A stretch of DNA of 5,981 nucleotides. It comes from Gammaproteobacteria bacterium UBA6173 (lineage in GTDB: Bacteria; Pseudomonadota; Gammaproteobacteria; Pseudomonadales; Pseudohongiellaceae). Where the stretch lies: the NCBI GenBank assembly GCA_002422225.1, contig DITX01000005.1, forward strand, positions 1 through 5,981, read 5' to 3'. This document shows, in pieces, positions 1-5,388 of the stretch (its first letter is position 1; the number at the start of each line of letters is the position of its first letter). Position numbers and translations under genes: made by a program. The notes below the pieces were generated by a model, which saw only the letters and a list, made by a program, of their open reading frames with translations, had not been told where the DNA came from and did no database searches.

Positions 1-1252
1 AAGAATCTGTGTAAGAGGCAGTATCATCCGCTGCACTGGCAGCTGAGATATTCACACCGTTGATCACGAGATCGCCCGCGTCCAGACTGATGATTGCATC
101 GGCCGTCGCATCCGCTGCCTGGCGTGTTACGGTGCTGACATTTGACACACCTGATGTATAACTGCCAGCCGTTAAACCGGCATTCGCCACGTCAGTACCT
201 GTGATATCAATTGAGCTGACGTCTGCATTAGCCACGAGGGTAAATCCGCCAGCATAGGTGTCTGTAGCGGCAAGTCCAGTAGCAGCTGCGGTAAGGGTGG
301 CACCCAGATCAACGTCGATATTGCGACCGTCCGCTGCAGTCAGCGTGACCCCCAGTTCATCGTCGCCAGTATCGATAGCAGTTACGCCGGTCAGTGCAGA
401 TACTGAGTTGATAGCTGCCGCTACCGAGGCACGCGATGTCGCAGCATCCCCTGTCGTTTGTATAGAAATAGTCGTGCCGTTAATAACAACTTCATCATCA
501 AGCACAGCTGCGGTCATTGCTGAGCCGGCAACGGTGTTTGTATCAACAACAGCAGTTACGCCGGTTTGATCGGAAATACGATTAATCGCAGCTGCTTTTG
601 CTATCGCACTGGTTTCAGGATCTAACGTTGAAGCGGTATCATCTGCTGCACGTGTTGCACCAACTGACACACCATTGATAACCAGTTCACCAGCAGCCAG
701 AGCATTATCAGTACCTACAGAAGATACGCCATTCTTGGCAGCAACACCCAGTGTATCTGCCGTCAGTTTGGCAATACTGACATCAACAGTGTCCCCGGCG
801 TTGGCTCCAACTTGAATAGAGGTAGCAAAACTGCCATCCAACAGTTTTACACCGTTAAAGTTAGTGCCCTCGGCGGTACGCGCTATCTCTTCGATCAACT
901 GACTGGCTTCTGCCTGCAGCGCCTCGCGATCAGAGGCACTGTTAGTACCGTTGGCAGCTTGCAGCGCCAGTTCGCGAACACGCTGCAAGGACTCTGTCAT
1001 CGAACCCAGCGCGCCTTCAGCTGTCTGAGCAAGAGACACACCATCACCTGAGTTGCGGATTGCAACCGCGATACCTTTGATTTGTGAATCAAAGCGGGTT
1101 GAAATTGCCAGACCAGCAGCATCATCTTTTGCGCTGTTGATACGAAGACCTGATGACAGACGCTGCAGCGCCTGGTTTGTTTCGGCTTGAGAAGTGCCCA
1201 GATTACGCTGTGCATTCAGTGACGCGATGTTGGTATTGATTACTTGACCCAT
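1..1252 (-). CDS. fliC: Flagellin (filament protein), N-terminal 417 residues, 3' end cut by window edge
   Basis: This is the subunit of the flagellar filament, exported unfolded by the flagellar type III system. The frame is open with no stop from the ATG at 1252 to the left edge. Residues 1-165 are a classic flagellin D0/D1 region: it begins MGQVINTNIASLNAQRNL, then has LQRLSSGLRINSAKDDAAGL (29-48), LQRVRELALQAANGTN (89-104) and NFNGVKLLDG (131-140). From about residue 166 the chain becomes an A/T/V/D/G-rich variable domain with repeated flagellin-IN-like motifs (LVINGV at 190-195, VVINGT near 258, LVINGV near 398) and two TGVTAV blocks. No Cys or Trp is present, as is usual for flagellins. 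The C-terminal D1/D0 helices, usually about 90-100 residues, are not reached, so the full protein should exceed 500 residues. The start is fixed by a GGAG eight bases upstream and a FliA-type promoter. The name fliC is by family; the organism may use fla names or have further paralogues. Confidence 0.96.
   Translation of the reverse strand, partial: MGQVINTNIASLNAQRNLGTSQAETNQALQRLSSGLRINSAKDDAAGLAISTRFDSQIKGIAVAIRNSGDGVSLAQTAEGALGSMTESLQRVRELALQAANGTNSASDREALQAEASQLIEEIARTAEGTNFNGVKLLDGSFATSIQVGANAGDTVDVSIAKLTADTLGVAAKNGVSSVGTDNALAAGELVINGVSVGATRAADDTASTLDPETSAIAKAAAINRISDQTGVTAVVDTNTVAGSAMTAAVLDDEVVINGTTISIQTTGDAATSRASVAAAINSVSALTGVTAIDTGDDELGVTLTAADGRNIDVDLGATLTAAATGLAATDTYAGGFTLVANADVSSIDITGTDVANAGLTAGSYTSGVSNVSTVTRQAADATADAIISLDAGDLVINGVNISAASAADDTASYTDS
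21..85 (-). repeat. Degenerate repeat in flagellin variable domain, copy B
   Basis: Partner of 636-700. It encodes LDAGDLVINGVNISAASAADDT (about residues 390-411). The second half of its unit, expected to hold an AIN...TGVTA block, would lie beyond the left edge. Divergence is mostly in the middle of the unit, which suggests an old protein-level duplication. Confidence 0.7.
377..391 (-). repeat. 15-bp exact repeat encoding TGVTA, copy 2
   Basis: Partner of 551-565, 174 bases (58 codons) away. It encodes T288-A292 in the AINSVSALTGVTAV block, the second half of the second flagellin-IN-like unit, whose first half is VVINGTTI near residue 258. Confidence 0.75.
551..565 (-). repeat. 15-bp exact repeat encoding TGVTA, copy 1
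   Basis: The same 15 bases (AGCAGTTACGCCGGT on the plus strand) recur at 377-391 in the same frame. It encodes T230-A234 in the AINRISDQTGVTAV block, the second half of the first flagellin-IN-like unit. Confidence 0.75.
636..700 (-). repeat. Degenerate repeat in flagellin variable domain, copy A
   Basis: This 65-base stretch encodes LAAGELVINGVSVGATRAADDT (about residues 185-206, flagellin-IN-like). It aligns without gaps to 21-85 with 44 of 65 bases and 15 of 22 residues identical by hand count. The copies share the LVINGV core and the AADDT end. Confidence 0.7.
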
Positions 1253-1260
1253 GATTAAAA

Positions 1261-1264
1261 CTCC
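1261..1264 (-). promoter_or_regulatory. Shine-Dalgarno site of the flagellin gene
   Basis: On the coding strand GGAG is followed by eight bases and then the ATG at 1252. This is strong and well spaced, as expected for a highly translated filament gene, and it supports the chosen start. Confidence 0.85.
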
Positions 1265-1283
1265 AGTTTCTTAAGTTTGGTTT

Positions 1284-1315
1284 GAGTTGCATATCGCAAA
1301 AAATCAAAGCAACTC
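1284..1315 (-). promoter_or_regulatory. Inverted repeat in the flagellin 5' leader
   Basis: A perfect 7-bp inverted repeat, GAGTTGC and GCAACTC (arms 1309-1315 and 1284-1290), encloses an 18-base AT-rich loop. It lies in the predicted leader between the FliA promoter and the Shine-Dalgarno, ending 20 bases before the GGAG. It is not followed by a U-run in the transcribed direction, so it does not look like a terminator. A role in mRNA stability or translation is inference only; a 7-bp stem with a long loop is of modest stability and could be chance in AT-rich sequence. Confidence 0.4.
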
Positions 1316-1349
1316 GCTATATTTTTTTAAACCCGCTTTGTTAAAACAT

Positions 1350-1376
1350 ATAACGACAATCAAATTTACTTCTTTA
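1350..1376 (-). promoter_or_regulatory. Sigma-28 (FliA) type promoter of the flagellin gene
   Basis: On the coding strand a -35 TAAA (1376-1373) is followed by exactly 15 bases and then GTCGTTAT (1357-1350). The FliA consensus is TAAA-N15-GCCGATAA. The -35 and the spacing match fully, and 5 of 8 bases match in the -10, including the central CG. Transcription would start near 1343, giving a leader of about 90 bases. The position directly before a flagellin gene strengthens the call. It implies late, FlgM-controlled expression. Confidence 0.75.
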
Positions 1377-1378
1377 GC

Positions 1379-1408
1379 TTTTTTTCGTATTTTTATGCAT
1401 ATTTTTAT
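1379..1408 (-). promoter_or_regulatory. Phased A-tracts upstream of the FliA promoter (UP-element-like)
   Basis: Three A-tracts on the coding strand (plus-strand T-runs at 1379-1385, 1390-1394 and 1402-1406) are centred 10 and 12 bases apart, just upstream of the -35. Two of them sit in a 9-bp direct repeat, TATTTTTAT at 1388-1396 and 1400-1408. Location and spacing suit binding of the RNA polymerase alpha subunit C-terminal domain, or intrinsic DNA bending, to strengthen flagellin transcription. The tracts are seen directly; the function is inferred. Confidence 0.45.
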
Positions 1409-1443
1409 ATACCCCTTATTCTATAATCTAATTATACAAATCT

Positions 1444-2688
1444 CTAAATCAGATCAAACAACGACATTCTTGAGATTCTTGCAAAACTTGTCTGGGCGGC
1501 TTCAAGAACAAAACTCTCTTGAGTCAACTGACTGATAGCCGTGGCATAATCGAGGTCCGACAACTCAGATAATGCTGTCCGTACAACCAATTCAAAGTCC
1601 TGATTTGCAGATTGTGTGGCCGCAATTTGATTCATACGTGAACCAACTGCGCTACGAGTCTGCAGCAATTGTGTTTGTGCATTTTCCAGGTTGCTGATTG
1701 TTGACTTCATCGACTCAGCCAGCAATGTACGATCAGCAGTGTTGTCCCCGTACGTGTTCAGACTGGATATAAAATCTTCAAGTCCTTCCAGCAATCCTTT
1801 CTTATTACTGGACTCCACAATAAACGTGTCACCCTCTGCTGGCCTGCCTTTTACCCTGAGCACAGCACCGGCAAACTCAATCTCATTACCAGAGACATAT
1901 GGCACGTTTTTCATCAGCACGCGCCCATCAGAAATCTGCTTGACTGTGTAGTTGAGGCCAGGCGGCACAATCTCATCAACCGGCCTGAACTCAATGACAG
2001 CACTTTCTGGTACAAACTGCGCGAATCTCTCCGCGTTACGCACTTGCGCTCCGCTTACCTGCGCGGGAGGAACAGCTGCATTACCCGTACCCGCAGATAC
2101 CGTCACATTGGGTTTGGCACTTGTAATATTCATAAACAACTGAAAACCGGAATCGTTAGCAGCAATTGAGGTAACCGGTCCAACCTGCACAAACCGCTGT
2201 CCCTCATCGCCCAGATACTGGTATCTGCCTTCTGCATCCTTTTCAAAAGGGGCCGTGTTGCCTTGGTAACCAGCAAACAAATATTCCCCACTGGCATCTT
2301 TTGAATTCATCAGTTGCGCCATACTGTCCACAACACTTTGCAGCTCAGTAGCGATGTAACCACGCTGCTCTTTGTTCAGGGCCGCGTTACCTGACTGAAG
2401 CACTAGTTCCTGGGCTTTTTGCTGTAAATCACTTATCCCGGTCAGCGCGGCTTCTTCTCGTAACATTCTGCTGTTGAGTGTGGACAAGCTGCTGTTAAAC
2501 TTTTTCATGTCGGTCAGTTCTTGATTCAATTGCAATATACGTGTTGCTGCAATGGGATCATCTGCCGGTGTCAACACCCGCTTATTTGTCGCAATCTGTT
2601 CTTGTGTTTTGCTCACGGCTTTCTGCACATCAAGCATTGGATTGAGGCCGCGGCTGAACAATTGATTTGTAGACATGCGTACTGACAT
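1444..2688 (-). CDS. flgL: Flagellar hook-filament junction protein FlgL (HAP3)
   Basis: FlgL forms the second adaptor ring between the hook (through FlgK) and the flagellin filament. At 414 residues it is longer than the roughly 317 of E. coli. The N-terminus has STNQLFSRGLNPML (6-19) and LTPADDPIAATRILQLNQEL (39-58), typical of FlgL. A helical stretch follows, then YLFAGYQGNTAPF (136-148), a hallmark segment. A beta-rich middle domain (about 165-295) ends in GDTFIV (286-291). The C-terminal helices 376-414 (LSDLDYATAISQLTQ onward) match the flagellin-like D1/D0 end and close with SLFDLI. The first Met is chosen because AGAGGA lies six bases before it; Met5 aligns better with the usual MRIST start but would sit too far from that site. 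No Cys is present and no cleavable signal peptide is seen, as expected for type III export. It lies 23 bases after flgK and is probably cotranscribed with it. Confidence 0.95.
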   Translation of the reverse strand: MSVRMSTNQLFSRGLNPMLDVQKAVSKTQEQIATNKRVLTPADDPIAATRILQLNQELTDMKKFNSSLSTLNSRMLREEAALTGISDLQQKAQELVLQSGNAALNKEQRGYIATELQSVVDSMAQLMNSKDASGEYLFAGYQGNTAPFEKDAEGRYQYLGDEGQRFVQVGPVTSIAANDSGFQLFMNITSAKPNVTVSAGTGNAAVPPAQVSGAQVRNAERFAQFVPESAVIEFRPVDEIVPPGLNYTVKQISDGRVLMKNVPYVSGNEIEFAGAVLRVKGRPAEGDTFIVESSNKKGLLEGLEDFISSLNTYGDNTADRTLLAESMKSTISNLENAQTQLLQTRSAVGSRMNQIAATQSANQDFELVVRTALSELSDLDYATAISQLTQESFVLEAAQTSFARISRMSLFDLI

Positions 2689-2694
2689 AATTTT

Positions 2695-2700
2695 TCCTCT
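2695..2700 (-). promoter_or_regulatory. Shine-Dalgarno site of flgL
   Basis: AGAGGA on the coding strand is six bases from the ATG at 2688. It decides between two nearby in-frame Met codons (residues 1 and 5) in favour of the first, since Met5 would be 18 bases away. The whole flgK-flgL gap (2689-2711) holds only this site, with no room for a separate promoter. Confidence 0.8.
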
Positions 2701-2711
2701 CAGCCTCGTCC

Positions 2712-5387
2712 TTACATGTTCAACAGCGTGTCAAACAGATCTCTCGCCAGAGTGATCAGTCGAGCAGACGCGTTATAGTGTTGTTCAAGTTGAATAAGTC
2801 GGGCGGCTTCCTCTTCGAGGTTGACTCCCGACACCGACTGCAAGGCGTCCATGGATTGTCTTAACATGGACTCGCCAGCACTCTGATTGATGCGTGCCTG
2901 GCTGGTAAGTATACCCAGACTCTCTGCTAACTGGCCGTAAGCAGCGTGGTAGGTAAGGTTGCCATTAGACAAAGTGGGCCTGCTGTTAAGACCTAAGATT
3001 GCAGAGCCGTTTCTGCTGTCTGCAGTGCCATTTGTGTTGTATGAAATGACAAAGCTATCTCCAGCTTTGGGTGCACCATCAACTCCGGTGCCACTGGTCA
3101 TCGAGACCTGAATTCCGCGGTAGCTTGGCTGACCAATAGGTGCCGGGCCAAATACACCGTCGTTTCTGTTGGAAAACAGCTGGGAATTCGCGGTCATTTG
3201 GATATCAATTTTACCGCCGATTGTAAAACTGACTGCTGGATCTGCAGGTGCCGGCGCCGCAATCAATTGCGAGGGTTCACCAGCGCGCAATGACCCAGAG
3301 CCATCCATCTGAAACGATAAATCAACACCCTGTGTGGAGAAAACAGTCAGTTTGGTCCCATCACTGCGCGCACTGATTCCTTGTGCTTGAAAGTCCGGCA
3401 TTCTGTTAATTCGGTCACGTATGAAGTCGGCTGTTAGAGGGTTTGGAATGCTCTCTGGTGCCGCTGCGCCAGGTGCAACCCAGGCAGGATTGGTGAGTTC
3501 AATGCCATTGAGTGTCAGCGTCAAAGGATCTACGCCGCCGCTTTGGAAATCCGAGAGCTCCGCTGATGAATATGCGGTCGCCTGCATGCCGTTCAGACCT
3601 GAGATCCTGCGTGCTGCGCTGGCAGCCGATTCACCTGCCATCAATGTCAGATGCTGCTCTTTAATGAACCCCGTCGTGTTGTCTATGGTCTGGAAGCGCA
3701 AAACTTCCCCGGGGTAACCATTTGCGGCAGAACCAATCTGAACTTGAGCGACTGCTGTCCCGCTGCTGGCAACACTTGTACCGCCTGCTTCACTTGGAAA
3801 AATATTGTTCCTTGCGCCCGGTGTAAAGCTCAGGTTGGTCAGCGGTGGACTCAAAGGTACTGGGCGTGCTGGATCGGAATAATCGAGAACGTCATATGTT
3901 GTCGCAGAGGTAAACCGTATCATCATTGGCGGGCTGAGTTGGCCTGCCTTTAAAAAAAGGCCTGTCTCAACGCTATTCACTTCCGTTGACAGCAGCCGCA
4001 CGCCCCCCTGATTCGAAACCGAGGAGTCAACCCGGACTGCTGACGCGAACGCGAATTCTTCAGCACGCGATATCTGAACCTGCAGCTGATTTGCGCCAAG
4101 TTTAGTCGGCTGAATGAGAAATCTGTCGCCACTCTGAAAACTCCCGGCTTCGAAATTCAACTTGAAACCATCAACAGAGATTGACTGAGGGAAACTTGTA
4201 CCCAACACACCATCACTGACCGATTTTCCGTCGGACAATCTGACCAGTGAATAATTTTTGCCTGGTCCCGGGAATTTGAGCTCATAGTCACTGATCTTCA
4301 AATCAGAGACAGACTCGATCGTCACATTCACTACACGGTCATTTGGCGGCATGTTGTTCAGCGACGCGCGCACACGATCCTTAGAAGCAACTGCGCTGTT
4401 AACATCCGCAAATATCAGTCCACCCAGACTGCCTTCCAGATCCATGCCTAACTTGTTCTGCTCATTAACTTCAAAAGCAATCGTGGTCGCCAATAAACCA
4501 ATTGCACCAATTGCCGGCTCAAGTGCTTCTTGACGGAAACGCATCAGCGCGCCTAATTCACCACCCGTCATCAATTTGTTGACAACCTGATTGCCCTGAG
4601 CGCTGACAAAAGCCAAATCAAAGCGGCTCGCATCAGTTACACCGGGAACAGCTTTGAGGGTTTGGGTAGCATTACCAACAACCAAGGGCTGACCTTGTCC
4701 TATAAACACATCTAGGCCGCCCTCAGGGCGTGAAACTGTACTTACATTGACGAACTTGGAGAGTTCGCGGATGACAACATCGAGTTTGTCGAGCAGATCA
4801 TTGGGTTGATTGCGCCCGCCCGAAGTAGAAGACTCTCCGATCACTTTGTTCAGATCAGCAATTTGTTTTGCCAAGGTAGAGATGTTGTCCGCCACACCCA
4901 CCAGTTGTTTGTTGACCGAGTCATTCTGTGAAACCAGGCGTGATTCAACCGCTTTAAAACCGGCTGTCATCTGATTGGCCTGCGTCAGCAGCAATTGCCG
5001 ACCGAGTAGCGACCCCGGATCATTTACCGACTCATTAACAGCACCAAAGAAGTCGTTCACGTAGCGTGACAAGTTGGTTTGATCAGAGGCCAACAAGTTA
5101 TTGACTTGAGAAATATTAAACAGATAGGCATCCGAGTCGCTGAGCACAGAGATATCGCGGACCACTTGGTCAACCAGATACTTTTCTGTATGACGATAGA
5201 TATCATCAATTTTGACGCCTGCCCCCAAGTACCCGGCGGCAGTTCGCAATGAAGGGTTGGTGGACTGAATGATGGATTGACGGCTATAACCTTCCGTATT
5301 GGCATTAACAATGTTATTACCGGTCACAGACATTGCTGTCTGATTCAGTCGGATGCCTGTGATAGCTGTATTAATCAGTCCGCTCAT
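2712..5387 (-). CDS. flgK: Flagellar hook-associated protein FlgK (HAP1), long form
   Basis: FlgK is the first junction ring placed on the finished hook and carries FlgL and the filament. The N-terminus has the rod/hook-family signature VTGNNIVNANTEGYSRQ (21-37), followed by long helices (about 65-210) with repeated polar/hydrophobic heptads. The C-terminus SVSGVNLEEEAARLIQLEQH (851-870) through FDTLLN (885-890) is the standard FlgK ending. At 891 residues it is far longer than E. coli FlgK (about 547); the extra length lies in a beta-rich, T/S/G/P-containing middle. Two GD.F.I segments (GDRFLIQPT at 420-428; GDSFVIS at 776-782, followed by NTNGTADSRNGSAIL) resemble known FlgK inner motifs. 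Residues 587-692 resemble flagellin-IN repeats. No Cys is present, and there is no classical signal peptide. The ATG lies one base after the flgJ stop, with GGGTGA six bases upstream, so translation is probably coupled to flgJ. The frame is intact. Confidence 0.96.
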   Translation of the reverse strand: MSGLINTAITGIRLNQTAMSVTGNNIVNANTEGYSRQSIIQSTNPSLRTAAGYLGAGVKIDDIYRHTEKYLVDQVVRDISVLSDSDAYLFNISQVNNLLASDQTNLSRYVNDFFGAVNESVNDPGSLLGRQLLLTQANQMTAGFKAVESRLVSQNDSVNKQLVGVADNISTLAKQIADLNKVIGESSTSGGRNQPNDLLDKLDVVIRELSKFVNVSTVSRPEGGLDVFIGQGQPLVVGNATQTLKAVPGVTDASRFDLAFVSAQGNQVVNKLMTGGELGALMRFRQEALEPAIGAIGLLATTIAFEVNEQNKLGMDLEGSLGGLIFADVNSAVASKDRVRASLNNMPPNDRVVNVTIESVSDLKISDYELKFPGPGKNYSLVRLSDGKSVSDGVLGTSFPQSISVDGFKLNFEAGSFQSGDRFLIQPTKLGANQLQVQISRAEEFAFASAVRVDSSVSNQGGVRLLSTEVNSVETGLFLKAGQLSPPMMIRFTSATTYDVLDYSDPARPVPLSPPLTNLSFTPGARNNIFPSEAGGTSVASSGTAVAQVQIGSAANGYPGEVLRFQTIDNTTGFIKEQHLTLMAGESAASAARRISGLNGMQATAYSSAELSDFQSGGVDPLTLTLNGIELTNPAWVAPGAAAPESIPNPLTADFIRDRINRMPDFQAQGISARSDGTKLTVFSTQGVDLSFQMDGSGSLRAGEPSQLIAAPAPADPAVSFTIGGKIDIQMTANSQLFSNRNDGVFGPAPIGQPSYRGIQVSMTSGTGVDGAPKAGDSFVISYNTNGTADSRNGSAILGLNSRPTLSNGNLTYHAAYGQLAESLGILTSQARINQSAGESMLRQSMDALQSVSGVNLEEEAARLIQLEQHYNASARLITLARDLFDTLLNM
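3228..4010 (-). other. Extended variable middle domain of FlgK (about residues 460-720)
   Basis: This segment accounts for most of the extra length of FlgK. It is beta-rich with many T, S, G and P residues. It includes a T/S/A stretch (531-550), a possible flagellin-IN-like half motif ending LNGMQATAYS (597-607), LTLTLNGIEL (622-631), a second helix-strand unit (651-692) with GTKLTVFS (677-684), and an alanine/proline linker IAAPAPADPA (709-718). By analogy with FlgK structures these would be outward-facing domains at the junction. The boundaries are estimated by eye, not from a domain search. Confidence 0.5.
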
Positions 5388-5388
5388 C

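Noticed and set aside
258..569. Plus-strand open frame of 103 codons rich in A, V, S and T
   Set aside because: It is antisense to the flagellin variable domain, and its composition mirrors the repetitive codons on the other strand. It has no recognisable domain.
997..1215. Minus-strand open frame of 72 codons within the flagellin start region
   Set aside because: It is in a different frame of the strongly supported flagellin D0/D1 coding sequence.
1261..1269. Possible CsrA site overlapping the flagellin Shine-Dalgarno (CTGGAG)
   Set aside because: The base before NGGA is not the expected A, and the GGA is not in a hairpin loop; it is explained by the Shine-Dalgarno alone.
1377..1400. Tiny reading frame ATGCATAAAAATACG... 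with a GGGG upstream, before the FliA promoter
   Set aside because: It has only eight codons, is Lys/Asn-rich as expected from A-rich sequence, and lies upstream of the predicted transcript start.
1253..1443. Possible sigma-54 promoter before the flagellin gene
   Set aside because: No GG-N10-GC pair with the usual TGGCAC/TTGC context was found on the coding strand; the FliA match is clearly better.
1287..1535. Plus-strand open frame of 82 codons across the flgL-flagellin gap
   Set aside because: It lies over the AT-rich promoter region and the antisense flgL end, is rich in F/I/K from base composition, and has no clear ribosome site or family.
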